A stretch of DNA of 64,000 nucleotides from Siphonodentalium dalli. Lineage: Eukaryota > Mollusca > Scaphopoda > Gadilida > Siphonodentaliidae. This document shows positions 22,901 through 37,900 of this stretch, piece by piece. The notes beneath the pieces were generated by a model. That model was not told the DNA's origin, did not search any database, and saw only the letters and a program-made list of their open reading frames with translations. The position numbers and the translations under genes were made by a program. The DNA lies in NCBI GenBank assembly GCA_032622095.1, contig CP136062.1:197849887-197913886 (forward strand), written 5' to 3'. Position 1 is the stretch's first letter; every line of letters starts with the position of its first letter.

Positions 22901-25900
22901 GTGCATCCCATGTTGATTCTACAAATGGAATGCACGTCATAAATGTTTTCTTTTGTTTTTGGTGGGTCCGTCCATCCGTCCCAACAAACATATCACCTTT
23001 GGAGTCCGTTGTCCTTAAATTTGGCAAGGTGATATAGCACAGCTTTGTGGATAAGACACCCGAAAACTATGGGTTTCGTCCATTCATTTTTACCATAATT
23101 ACGGCCCTTATTTGACTTGGGAATTTGTTAATGGTCTGTCCCTACAGACATCTCAGCTTAATTATAACTCCGGCATGGATCGGATTTGGGTGTGCTTTGC
23201 TATGTTCATAGCCCAGTTTAATGGGAAATGGTGCCCACTTACTGTGGGGTTTGTCCATTCATTGTTACAAGAGTAACGGCCCTTGTTAGACTTTCACTCT
23301 GCACAGACATTTTACATTGTAATTCCAGTAGCAATGGTCAGACTTGAATGTTATTTGGAATGTTAATAGATCACGATTGAATGATGGACACTGACATGTA
23401 TATTCGCGAATGAATACAATGGGTTTTATCAATTAATTTTTATCTATTGATTTTTTTTATCAATTGGTTTCATTTTATCAATGATGGATCTTCTTGAATT
23501 TAGAAATTAATAAAGAAATTGGATCCATATAAATATTTAGTGTTGCCTCACTAAACTAGACGTCGGGTGTCTGTTTTGGTGATCGTATGTTATTAACTTT
23601 AGTTCCATTTATAACATTGCATTCAACTTTGGTATATGGATTAATCACAAGAAAATATATTTGTATTTCACTAATTTGTCAGGTCCAATCATTTCTAACA
23701 GAGATATAAGACAATAGTTAACTGTTCTGAGTAGTGAGATGTGGAGGATTGTTGTATATTTACATACTAAGTGTTGTCATCACTAAATCCAGCATTCTGA
23801 TTGGTCGGCGCCCACGTGGCTAGTTGCAGTTATTTCTCGGTGAATGCGCAACGGCTCAATAACACCAAGCTCATAACAACATCGATTCGTCATTGGGTTT
23901 GGAAAGACGAACGCGTAATGTTTTGGGCGCATTTGGACTCGCGCAGGATTGACTTAATACATCATCGGGTTTCAATATGAAGAGAAATTGTTCCTATTAA
24001 CTTTTGCCAAGGATGCTATTGGGTATTTTGGGCTGTTTTTATCACGATACACTTTTCGATTTAAATACATTTACAAAAGTGGCTTTTTCGCTAATTGTAT
24101 ATAAATATAAGGATTAACTGTCATGTGGACTATTTTTATGGATATGTAACCGTGAGGTAAGTGGTCATAACTTGTATGTAAAACCCTTCGGGTTTTAAAC
24201 AAGTTATGTCCACTTACCTCACGGTTACATCTCCATAAAAACAGTCCACATGACAGTTAATCCTTATATTTATATATCAGTTTGTTACGACCAAGACCAT
24301 ACTGAGATACATGGTTAGACCGAACACGCTCTTAAGGCTACAACATCGCCGCATTTTTTGTTAAATAACTTGCAATAAATACTGAACCAAACTTTGGTTT
24401 CAACTTGAACTGTATGTTTTGTTAGCAGAAACCCACAATAGACAAACAGTTCCATTTGATTCAATTGGTGAAACCCACGTCACAATCAGGACGCACACAA
24501 TTTGAATGAATTCTGATATATATTGGCTGGTGTCACATGTACCACATTAGAGGTGTCATGATAACATTATTTGTGCTGCCTTGCGGAGGTGCCATTTAGT
24601 GACAATTCTCATTCATAATAGCTGGTAGTTAGAAATATAGTTCGTCGCTCCACTCGTCAATTTCGTGCACCAATATAAGTTAAATTGTTAACAGTCGCTC
24701 ATTAAGAAATCCTATAGCAATAACTTATCGATATCGAATTCACCATCAAAGTTATTGACACTGTACGTATAATATTATATAGACTCGCAGAAGCCATGCT
24801 GTTGTTTGTTTCTGTGTCGTCATCCTTATCCAGACATTTCAGTGGGCTTGAATTTATTGCATTTCAGGAACCAGACAATTGGTTCTGCGCGTCCGCAAGG
24901 AATCTAGTGTGGACGTTATGGCACTTTGGGAAAACGACAATGTTGTTTGTCCAAGTGTAAACTGTGGACCAGATGTCTTTCGGAGTGACGTCATCACACA
25001 GTGGAGCAACATGAACTTCAAAGAAGTAAGCTGAACTAAGTATTCATAATCAGCGCGTAGCAACGGATGGACGCCAATATAATACATGTATACATGCAGT
25101 ACTGTCCACCTTATACATGTCAATAATTACTTTCTAGTTGGGAAGCGGAATATGAATATTTCTCATTGCAAAATTAGATGTGGTTGTAGAGACCTGTACT
25201 GGGAAAATATCTTAAATATACATAATACGATGTAACGCACATAAATTACTATTTCTTCGGCTTCGGGGGTAAAATATATCTGTATTGAGTCGAGAACCCA
25301 CCCATCTAAGCTCAGCGTTATCAAATTTCGATTTTTGAAATATGTTATTTTTCACCACCTGGAATATTTGGCGGCCTGGCAAACATTCCGCTGACTTCTT
25401 CCAGAAATAGTATAGACATGCCAGGACGAGATGTGACGCAAGATCACGCTCCGTGTAAGATCAGTGCATCATTGGCGATCGCAAATTTATTCGGAATATA
25501 AGTCTCGCCATGCATCAACAAGAATACGGTATGTTGTGACAGTTGACGTGCGGATACATGCATGTATATATACTTATTACACATACGTAGCCATTATAAA
25601 CGCATATAAATCAGCTAATGTGTAGTAGTCGCGTGGTGTCAGCTTCCCGTCCATTTCCATTTAGCGGCTCCTCGTTCAGCGCTCACTCTACACTTGTTTC
25701 ATCGTACTTCCATGGTACTTCCATGTATGTTATAATGTATTATATTTCCGATTATTACTTAACTGTTAAATTGCGAGGAGCGGGACATATCTAACTGCTT
25801 AGCATTTAAATTGTGCCCCAATCCCTGTTTGCCATAAATTTGTTTTGTATTGGCAATAAAAGTTCGTTTGACCCAACCTCAGAATGGGGTGTGTACACAA

Positions 25901-28900
25901 ATCTCTAATAACGACAAAAATCCCCCAGACATGTTTGTTGTCTTTTGAATTAGTATCGGTGTCCCTCTATATATATATCTCCGTTTATAGAGAAACAATA
26001 AGCGGAAATTTTTTTGACAGATACTATATGTACATGGATTACAGAAAATGAAATTTAAAAATATATATGTTAAAATAATCTCACTCAGTGTCACTGTTCT
26101 GCTTGAGCTAGGTCAATAATATTCTGTTGAACCCTCCACATTGGAAGTACTCTTTGCTGTAATCACTTTCTCGCATCTTTTCGCTTGTGATGTTACTCCA
26201 ACTTCATTTAGTGTATGTAGGAATTTGTATGCCCAACACCTACGTAACACGCCTTTCGCATGACAGGCATATGAATTGTTGTATTTGGCGTGTCAAGTCG
26301 TCATTATTTTTCGAAATTTTATCGAGGCGGCGAAATGTTCGCTTTTTCGTAATGTTTTGGCCCTGGGCTCATGGATCCGCAAATATATGTATTGCTGTGG
26401 GTAGATTAGGTTACCACACATCTTCGGAATGCAAAACCGGCGATATTTTTATTGTCTAACTCCGAAAAACGACCTTTGAAAATTTAAAAATGTTCAGGTT
26501 CAGATTCGCAATATTCCCGATGATTTTGTTCAGGTTCAGACACAATTTTCGTTCGGGTTCGGACAAATTTTGTTCAGGTTCGGACAAATTTCGTTCAGGT
26601 TCGGACGCATCAAAACTTCACCTAGAAGTGACATGCCGAGGTGCAGTCGCGTTCGTATTGTGCGTGTTATGCATTGTTATATCTAAATATGTCAGCTGAA
26701 ATTTCCAAATATATTGGTGGTAAATTCTCCGAATTAATGGGATAAAAGCCACAGTTAAATATTCTGGAGGAATGTCGGCTATACACCACCTAGTGCACGG
26801 GGAATGAAATTACATTGCCATATTAAATATGAGCAACAGTGCATGGTAATATTAGTTATCTTCTGCAATATCGGGGGTAGGCTACATGGATATGTAATAC
26901 ATGTTTCTCGATTTTGAACACCGAGGCGGAGCCAAGGGGTTTCAAAAAGAGACATCCGGGTATTAAATCTCCATGTATCACACGATGTTGGCAGAGATAA
27001 CGATGTTGTCCCCACATCAATAGCTACCACGTGGTGTGCTTTTCATAGGTTATCAGATAAATTCACAACAATCAGCACAAATAAGAATAATTCAGTATCC
27101 GATCGATCCTGTGTCAGGTGACGTCAATCTCAGCGTGCTAGAACAACGTCACGATTAGTGAAACTGCTAGTTCAAGGGTAACTCATAACCCCGATGTTTC
27201 ACGTGCTATTATACCCCCATTGTCAAGAGTTACGGGGGACATGGTGCATGATTTAAACGTAACGTTGTTGTCAATCAGATTGATAGTTACAAGCGGCTGT
27301 GGGGACAAGTGTTTTTGTTATATGTTTCTCTATGAAATAGCCGTGATTTTTTGCCAGGACTTTGACATGGATAACACTTTCCAAACTTTGCTTAGATATT
27401 GTTATCTCACTGTAGATACTTCTGTTTAAAAAAGGTAAACAATTATTGGCGCGTGTATTATCAATGGAACTACTCGAAATTCCGCGGAATTTTGAAAATA
27501 GTTCATTACTGCGATAAGTTCTAAAAATAAAAAATGATCCCGTTTTATTACGTATTCAGTCGATATTTGTTAATTGGGTTTCTGTGTGTAATATTTAACC
27601 ATTGGGTATGCACTATTCTTTTAGGCGCAAGTAGGTCATTTTCCACCCAAATTTAGTCATGCTTAATTTGCCAACGGAAACAGCTGATATTGTTTGCATC
27701 GTTTGCATCGTTTGCATCGTTTGCATCGCTATATACTTCGGCGTCTAAATTCTTGTTTCGATAGACAAATACTTGTAGTTTTGCAGAATTGCTTACCATA
27801 AGTATAACATATAGAGAACACCTATGGTTTCTCGAATAATATATTCCTGAAATATCACCGCTCGTGAAGATTCGCATATTGCAGGTATTATTCGGCAAAC
27901 CATATAGGTATTCTCTATGTTCGCATAGTGCTGAATAGAACGCAACATGTTCGGGCTCTAATTAGTAGTCGTGTGACAAATGGTTTAACTTGTAACTGGA
28001 TTCAGCAAATGAGGCGAAACACATAAGGCTTATATTGAAAAGAATATGTTTGGTATGAATACCCAAATATATCATTCAGGTATTGATACAAAACATGGTA
28101 TCTATTGTCTATCTATCATTTTGTTTTTTCAGATAGCTGCTAAAACAAAATGAAATACAACTGTTATTACTGCTCTTTCGGAAGTGAGGCCATTCAACAT
28201 GCCACGTGTTCCCCATTTATCGTTTTTTTTTTACGAATAGAAGATAATCAATACACAAAACACAATAATAACGCGACTGCACCTCGGCATGTCACTTCTA
28301 TGCGAGGTTTTTGATGCGTCCGAACGAAATTTGTCCGAACCCGAAAAAAAATTGTGTCTGAACCTGAACAAAATCATCGGGAATATTGCGTATCTGAACC
28401 TGAACATTTTGAAATTTTCAAAGGTCGTTTTTCGGAGTTAGACAATAAAAATATCGCCGGTTTTGCATTCCGAAGATGTGTGGTAACCTAATCTACCCAC
28501 AACAATACATAAATTTGCGGATCCATGAGCCCAGGGCCAAAAAATTACGAAAAAGCGAACATTTCGCTGCCTCGATAAAATTTCGAAAAATTATGACGAC
28601 TTGACACGCCAAATACAACAATTCACATGCCTGTCATGCAAAAGGCGTGTTACGTAGGTGTTGGGTATACAAATTCATACATAACTGTTTAAAGGTGTAT
28701 CACCGAAAGATGTCGTTAATTGATGCTTGGAGACAATATATACACTTACCGTTTATCTTCTTTACTGCGCGCCGCCAACTTGGAATGTCCGAACCTAATC
28801 GGGTATCCGACAGTGACTTTTGTCGGTTCAATTCAGTCTGAATTATTCTAAGATACCTAACTGTTCCGTTTGTCACGAATCATTCGGGGGTTTAATTAAC

Positions 28901-31900
28901 TATATTTAAATACTTCCAGTAATTATAAGTAAGTAAATGATTGCATTGTTACGACGATTTTCAATAATACTAAACCCAGGATGAATATATATAAATAGTA
29001 GGGTATAACAAAATGGTTTCTCCATCTGACGAAGCCAAATGACTATAAACAAAAATTCGACGACGCACACAGGTAATCTATATTCCGGGCCGAGATGGAT
29101 GGAAAGCTTGTATTGTGAGGCTGGATTCGTAATTTTGAGTTTGAACCCAAGGTTTAATATCGAAAATGAAATGGTTGATTTGCCGTTCGTGCGCGTACTC
29201 GGGTACTGAATTGTATAAATGAAGTTGTATACATATTTATTACACGCTTGTTCCTAGAAGTACAATGTTATTGCTGTTCCATATTTACAAATCCGTATGG
29301 AACGTACGTTCCATACGCATGTCGTTGACGTAAAATGACGTACATAACGTTCGCCTCAACCATGAAACTGGAACTATTTAAATAAAAGAATCATCACAGA
29401 TGACAAACACGCCCTGTATGAGCCTAAATAAATATTCTAATCCTGTATTTTTAATGCACGGATTCTAGGACGCGAGGCGTGTAATAAACACAGGTCGACA
29501 CGATGTGTAAATGGGTTTGTCGATACGGCACTCGTGCTGTATATATCGACAAACCCATTTACACATCGTGTCGTTCTGTGTATGTATGGTGATAGCGAAT
29601 GTAGTTACATTGTACTTATACACATCTTCGGAATCAGAAGTGCTATATTTGCGACTAACGGAACAATAGGAATATATCAATCTTCATTGATTGCATAATT
29701 ATATGAATGAATACTTCCGCGATCCATGCATTGTCATTTCCACCTTTGTTCATTTTCAAGACAAATGAATCAATAAATCTATAAATGTGAAGTAAATGAG
29801 GTTATAACATTCAATGGTCCGATGGTTCTGAAATATTGTGTCACAATAATCGCTTGTACCAAATTTCACAAAGAAGTTCCTGACATATTTTGAGAAAATC
29901 CATTTTTAAAATACCAGGAAATTTTGGCAAAACGTGCGTCTGACCCTTAATCGGTAAAGAACCACCACACCATGTAGAGTGGACCGGTGCATGTTGTAGT
30001 CCGTGCGATCGAAATCACTGTAGATGAGAATATTCACATTGGATAAACAGTACAAACCACTTACCTGAAGCAGGTATCGACGAGGCGAGAGTCTACTTTT
30101 AGATTAAAATAATGCAGAATAAAATAATCAATAACATAAAAACAAGTTTTCTGACTGGAAGACGGATTAGTGACAACTATGAATGCAACTTTATACTGTG
30201 CTGGCTTCATTTGAGCGAACGACTCTGTTTTTGGAAATAAACGGCCCATGATCACTTCAGAAAATAATTTTCTCGCAAACATTCCCTCTTCAAATGTCAT
30301 TTTAACACATACACAGCATCGGTCGGAAATCCCACTTTGTTGCAACGGAAATGCCGTTTTTGTTTCAGCACATACATGTTTCGACATTACCTGGGCTTCG
30401 GTGTTTTCACAATAAGAAAGTATAGACTATTTATTTGGACACTCTCTCGTCGGTCACTGTACATCTAGTTGTCGAAGTTTCTGATCAGTAGTTGCGGAAA
30501 ATATGTACATCAAACTGTGATGATGGGATTTGTGTACAAAGACGAAACCATGCATTAGGTTTCCATAGTATAGGCATGTTCCACCTCCCGATGGTCATTA
30601 TTAACATTCAGGATACACAGGATGAAGACATTGTTCCGTTCTACATCCGTGTTCCGATTTATAGAGACAAGATGTTCTTATTCAAGCACCTAACGTAATT
30701 GTGATCAACTATGTGTAAAGGTACTCAATCCGATTCGATGGTCCCCATATAATCAGATTCCAACAACAACAACATTTTTAGAAATGCCGCTTCAGTTATC
30801 ATAATCGATTAATTGCCCAAAAATAATGCTAACCACTGTCAACTATATATTAGAATATTGCCCGAAACGTGTTATTTATCAACATGTTGTTCGACGAAAT
30901 TTGGCCTTATTACCAACAGAAAGCCTCTTGATTTTAGAGTTATCCATCTTCATCCGCAATTTGGTCCGAGACGGTCGACTGTTTACTGGGCCACAATCAA
31001 TTCTCGATGGTGAAAAATGATAGATGCAAAAATCAATATCTAATAACTCTGAGCTTTGATGGGTGGGTTCCTCGACTCGAATCAAATATTTTTTACCACA
31101 TTAGTATAGAATTACATGCTGTAGTTCATCGAAAAACATGGTATGCAATTGAAGACTTCTGTCATTTTATCGGGTAGAATCTGGGGAACAACATATCCAA
31201 AATCCGCCTTGGGGAAACTTTTCTATCCAAGATGGCGTACAAAATGGATGTTGGTATCGGCAATTGCTTCATTTCCTCGGTAGGTGCACCAATTAATACC
31301 AAATGCTTAATAAATATAAATATTGACAAACAATGATTGGTCGTAAAATAAACCATATTTGTAGAATGTCTGTCCGAAAATGGCAGCCAAAATGGACAAA
31401 ACCGAATGAAATTTACATTTTGTTCAAAAAGCAATATATAGCTAGTCCTATAACAAACGTTCGAATTGTTCGAGAAATAATCAGTACAGAGTATAGGAAA
31501 AACTGTTGATCAGAGATGTACGAATTCACTCTAATGCATCTCGCGAGAGGGCAATCGAAAGCAGGGTCTCGTGCAACTGTTAAATCTGGACTTTGGACGC
31601 ACAGAAACGGGTAAATATTGCAGTTGTATATGAGCTTTTTATCTTGAACCGTGTGATTATAAGTGTAATTAAACATCTAAATGCGATTTAACAGGGATGT
31701 ATTGATTATATGAACCTAACCGTACAAACTTGTAACAAGCTAGATTTGGTATCGTTGGAAAGAGGAGACCTTCGTATATATATATAACACTAGCAGGTTA
31801 GCCCGCCACTGGCGGCATTCTCAGAAACATGACTATATGAGAGTATATGAGCGTATATGAGCAAGGACACGGGCGCCTGCGAAATTGGACACGATTTGAC

Positions 31901-34900
31901 CCGTCCAAAACACTCCCCGGACAAAAGTACACCTATTTTCGTCGAAATCCGCCAGTTTTACCCGATTTAACCTTGAATTGACTATTATGAAGGTCAAGAT
32001 CAGGTCCTGATCACGATTTGATAAAGGCGAATATTTGTATACATGTAATTGAAGATCTACTATACTCCAACATTGTAGAAATATCACGGACATGTCACAT
32101 TAGAATGAGTTAACTAATATTGTTACCCAATAGTAGAGTTTTACTTCGTAAATCATTGGGATTTAGAATTAACTGGTTAACCCCAAATTCGCGTTTGTAA
32201 CGCCACAACGAACTGTTGCCGCCCTGAATTAACTGTTGCCCGGTTTGCAATCACGGTCAGCTTTCGTGACGTCGCGAGTGAACCCGAGCGAACTGTTGAC
32301 AAAGCAATTATTTCATGTCTTTTGGGAACAGGCAAAATTGTTGTCAATTTTGACTGCTCCCAAAATACACATGAAATAGTTGCTTACTGAAGTAAATCAG
32401 AAACCATCTGGGACGAACAGTCGGCAGACAGATTTAACATTAATTTGTTTTTGTATGAAACGACTGAGTTCTGGTTATTTTTTTGATTTTTTTTTTTTTT
32501 GGCCCGGATCTATTGCGGACCACTCTTATCGGCTGAGCACCCCAAAAGAGGTGACCCACTCTTACGAGATGGTCAAATTGTCTGTCGGGGTCCTCAGGCT
32601 GCGAACCAATAACGTGGAAGTCCCGTCCGATGGGGTGACCATCATCATCTGGCTCACGGAACAAAAAAACAACTGTCGGCATTACATTGACCATTCGGCC
32701 CATTTGCAACAACGCCACGTTGCCTATATCGCGGCGTTGCGAACACTTTGGGGTTTTGTTATAATAACTAATAGATTGTCATGATATTGAAGCATCTGGG
32801 GAATGATATGTAGATGTCAGCTTATATTTGCACATTCCGTATACAATTCGCTTAATTTTGGTACCCGAGGCCGGACGTTTTTTGCATTTTTGTTTCATTG
32901 ACATATTTTCAACTGTTTTAAACATATTTGTTTATATGTTGTGGCTTGTTGCAATATGAGAAGCACTAATACATTCAATATTGTTATAATTACCTCCATA
33001 AGTTGATATAAAATGGAAAAATAGTGAATATTGTGGAGGTGGGTCCCAAAATTTTCATTGATTTTTTTTTTTCGCGCAAATTTTTGTTATTGTTTCTGTT
33101 TCAGCTTGCTTGGCAGTTTTTATAATGAAAATTGTCTAGTTCACGGTGTAGTTCAATAAAAAAAAATACCTCAGATAGCTCTAGGGTAGGGTGAACTTAA
33201 TGCAGTCTGACAATATCAGCTAACAACTCATGACAGAATATTAATTACAATAATCTTATACTCTTTATTCATACAGTTAGTTGATGTATGAGTGTAATGT
33301 ATGAAATAAGTATTTGTATCAGTGTTTGTACACTAAAATTAATTGCATATCAGCATATGTGATACAATTATGGCCATGTGACCCTCAACGCAGGGCAACT
33401 CATTTTATTTTTAACCCTTCGAACATTATGGCCCCAGAGCATTAGTAGCACCGCTCCCACTCGTTCAGATAACCGCCGGTATTCTCAATGTATCAGAATA
33501 ATGTAGAGTTAATAATATATAGTAGACACAGGTAGACATATAATAGTAAATCAAGAGTACAGTCGGTATACTGTAAAGAGAAGACCAAATTGGAGTTATC
33601 TTCCCTACACCAACACAATGACGTTATGCTTACTGTGACCTCATCTCCACGGTCACATGTCACTAAAGTGCACATCCGTGTATATGGATTTGGCACTAAA
33701 TTGACCATCCGCGTTCAAACTCAAAGGGTTAAACATTATTTTAGGCCTAGTCCTAAGTCGTAATGCGAAGTCGGGTCGGTGGTCATGCAGGCATACATAA
33801 AAGCTAATTCATATGCACATTTTCCTTTTTGGTATTAGTATAGGCTCTAGGCCTACTAGTTGATGCTGGTTGATGTCTGAAAAAAAGATAAATTTAATTT
33901 TGTGTAATTTTTTATTCTATTATAGGCCCTAACACTGGCCCTAGTTATTTTTTGTTGTCATTCCAGGGGATTCAACATATTTTTCATCTACTCACACAGA
34001 TGAATAGGCTGGGTTATAAATTTACCAATATAATCACATCATATTCTACCTTTGTTGATAGCTTAGAGTTTAATTTAGTTGAGATTATCGCTGATTACTG
34101 CTGATTGTCGCATAATTATCAGCCAAGAAAATATTTGTCTTGTACATGTTTGTAAACAGGAAGTAACATTTAATTTGGTCTTTCAAAGAAGGGACCAATA
34201 TAGAGCGGTTGGTCGTTTTTACAGAGGGGACCAACATAAAGCGTTGGGGTTTTGGGGTGGGTGTCTAAAATTTTATGAAAAAAAAATGCAAGAAAGGGTG
34301 GGTGGGTGTAAAAAAAATGGAAATGTAAAAAAACCACCCCCACGTCTCGCAACTTTTTTACGCCCCCCCCCCCCCCCCCTGAGTACAACACGTAATTATG
34401 TTTTAGATGGAAGAATTTAAATTGTTTCGATGCTAATTTCGAGCGATAAGGCTGCGTTGATTGTAAACAAACGCTCTTTTACAACGACACTGCGGATACG
34501 AACGCTCTTTAACTATCAAACGCGATTAACCCAACAATGCCAAGGACGGTGGCAGTTTACGGGGGAAGGAGTGTTCGCATGGGCTCGCGAATGGTCCCGT
34601 GTACTTAACAACAGGCTTGTATATTACCAATACGTATTTTCACTTCTAAGTGGTTATCCAATATGTTGCTTTCGTCGTGGTATGTCTTATCCAATATGTT
34701 GCATTCGTCGTGGCGGCCATTTTTACAGCCATTTCATGGCCGCGATTATATTTTTGTCTGTCCATGTCACTCTATTCACTCCCCTCTATTATATATAACA
34801 CTCGGTTGGTGTTGACGCCAGAACTTGTAAAAATTGCAACCTAATTGGTCTACCAGTAGCTATCCAGTCTGTACGACATTCGTCGCTGCGTGCATGTACT

Positions 34901-37900
34901 TCATTCTACTGATACGCCAACTGATGCTGTGATGATGTACGACTTTAACCCTTTACCCAACAGAAGGGCCCTGTGCCAATGCATTCTCTTATATATGCGA
35001 GTCGACCATAGGTCGCCTCGCATATATAAGAGAATGCATTGGCTTAACACATTAAAAATTATAAAATTGTTAAAGAATGTAAGAAAAAATGGTAAAAAGT
35101 CTTTAAAAAAGATTTTTTTTAGGCCAATGCATTCTCTTATATATGCGAGGCGACCTATGGTCGACTCGCATATATAAGAGAATGCATTGGCACAGGGCAT
35201 AACTGTAACTATCACAATGTGGTCAAGGAGCCGGTTCCAATGATATCCATATTTGTATGGTTCTATTGAGACAGACCGAAGATATTTTAGGCTGTTGAAG
35301 CTTTATTTGGCCGGTTTTGGCCGGTTTGTTGGGTAAAGGGTTAAATTGTATTCTTCTCACTCGTCTTTTTCGTTGTCTTTTCGTGCATCATATTTATCAC
35401 TACAGTCAATGGGGAAATTGTATTATTAGGTGATATGTAGACAATATATACATCGTGCATCTCAGTTTGCTGAGAAACAACATTCGTTCAGGCATGCGAG
35501 AACATACATCACCAACTGAGTCAATTGTCCGGGTTGTCGTTCAGCAAAAGTACGATATAAAGGGCGTGTTATATTACAATATCGTTCATCGTTGTCAGTT
35601 TGTGTGTTTGGTATGGATATAATATAATAAAATGACGCCTGTATACGGATAATTATGTATAGCAATTCAGTATAAAATTAAATATGAATCAATCAATTTA
35701 TTTAGGAAAGAACCATTCGGCTCTTAGTTCCCGTTTTGCATAACGGAAATTGACACAGTCAGTACTGTTTTTAGTTCACTTTCTCGCAGTCTCTTGTACT
35801 CACAGTCACTCACAGTCAGTAACCACTGCAATACAATGAACATAGCAAAAGAAGAAAACAATTGTATTCAGTCAACATAATTTGTTTAATACACAAATTA
35901 ATGTTTGCATCACTTTTCATAAAATGATAATGGAGTCTATGTTCCGGTCTCAATTCAGTTACTTCAAAATGAAATAAAAATAATATTACGGAATCTTATC
36001 TTTCTCTTGAAAATAATCCCAATAGTAGTCCCCAGTTTCTTTCGAAATGGTGACTTTTAAATTAACCTTTGATGCAAACTGCTCTGCCTTTAATTGCTGT
36101 ATTACGATTCTGAGAATTCCTTCAGTACTGGGTTCACAATTTGGGTTATTATTATAGATATCTCTCTTTAATAGCAGATTTAAATAATTCAAGGTATAAT
36201 TTTCTTTTCCTGAAATGATTATGCATCTTTAACACATGTGATCGGTATTTTCGGTCAAAAATTATGCAAATCGGAAGAAAGTCGTAGCATAAATCGGAAA
36301 TAAGGCAAATCCTCGAGTACGTGTGAATTCCATGATATTCGGTTAGTGTTGTTATCTTTTGCTGTGCGTTTTGGAATCAGGGAGCTAATTGTGTTCCAGA
36401 GTCGGGGAGCGAGTGCACCGTGGAATGCTAGAGGTGAAGGTAACTGAAGAATGACATTTGCCTCATACATGTGGAATGTTATTAAAGGATGAAATCTTGT
36501 TTATTTGATTTGTACATCATATCAAAATAATTTAAACTGGTGAATTAATGGGGGACTGGATTTTTGTGAGTGGAAAATTTATTTAACTAGCTGCTGTAAT
36601 TCTGGGCTTTTCCAGATAACATTTGGCTGTGTGATAGCCCTGTCGGATTTATTTTAAAAAGTAAACACATGACCTATGATTTTTCTTGCAATTTCGTGAT
36701 CAACAAAAATCGTTGCATTCAACGAGAATAAAAACTCATATGACCGCTCTGGAAGGATATGGAGGTTGGGCAATCAAACTATTCAGGAAGTTACAGAATG
36801 TGCCCATCTTGGTTTAATTCAGGACAAGTTTGCGAAGCAGGTCAATTCCGCCTCGTCTGTGTCGACAAAAATGAGGAATAACTTTTTCAATATCATGGGT
36901 AACAAACTTATGAAATCCACTACATCCATCACCATGACAAATGTCCTCAAAACTGTTGTTCTACCGAGAGCTCTTTACGGTGTCGAGGTGGTTCCTTTTG
37001 ATCAAAGTTCCGCCATCACCGTTATGAACAAAGCCGCCAGAACATTGCCTCAAATACACACAATCCCTCCCAAAACGAGCGTCAACTAGGCTCTCGCTAG
37101 GTCTTCTTGGATTTCTACCAATTGAATATCAACTGCATATCAAAAAACTTTGCTTCCTGGGACGTCTTATCCATCGACCGTTTGACCATCAATTACCATT
37201 ACGACTGTTTCACCTGAAAGCACACCTGACAGACTATACAATCGCTCTAGTGGTTTTGTCCAGGAAATGTTCTCCATATTAGCCAACTACGATCTTTTGG
37301 ATTATTTGAACGACTACCTGGACCATGGGGTCTTCCCAAAACTGTCAACGTGGATAACTCTTGTGAAGGCAGCTGTCAGGGGAACGTTCATTTCCTCGTG
37401 GCAGACCAAAGTTTCGTCCGATCCATCCTTGCGAATTCTGTGGAAAGTTCACCCTAATCCCATATACAGTATGGAAACTTCTCCATGGAAAAGCTTAAAT
37501 GTCGAAATATCTCGAAATCTTAGTACTGCTTCTCAACAGGACAACTTATGCCAACAATTTAGTGTGTCATCTCTGCAACGAAGTGTACTCGAACGAAATC
37601 GACCATGCCCTGTTCGTATGCTCTTCTCCAGCCGCTCTCATCATCATCAAATCTTTTTGGGAAGGGATTATCTCTCGTTTCGGCATCCCGAATATTTTTA
37701 CCTTCGTCGTTAGCCAAAGATGACTTGGTAGCAACCCTCCTCGGAAGTTCTCTGGAAACCCCAACAGAACACATATCCCACTGCCTCAAGGAACTAGTAC
37801 TATATTCTGCGAAGTTCCTGTACGTTCTCAGCACAATGATCAGGAATGGCGTACAGCAACCCGTGTCACGTCCATTGTAATTATCTTCTCAACACCCACG

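Noticed and set aside
24854-25123. 89-codon minus-strand frame
   Set aside because: It is the shadow of exon 2 of the PAN gene, which has splice sites and matching phases on the plus strand.
29465-29680. 71-codon minus-strand frame
   Set aside because: Runs across the perfect hairpin, with no domain or splice support.
34170-34391. Minus-strand frame with poly-glycine
   Set aside because: Arises from the poly-C tract. Low-complexity artefact.
36255-36470. Minus-strand frame with ALAPRLWNTISSLIPKR, twice (also 38225-38440)
   Set aside because: It resembles a retrotransposon tail, but lies in a repeat block shared with 13.3 kb on the other strand. I treat it as part of the direct repeat.
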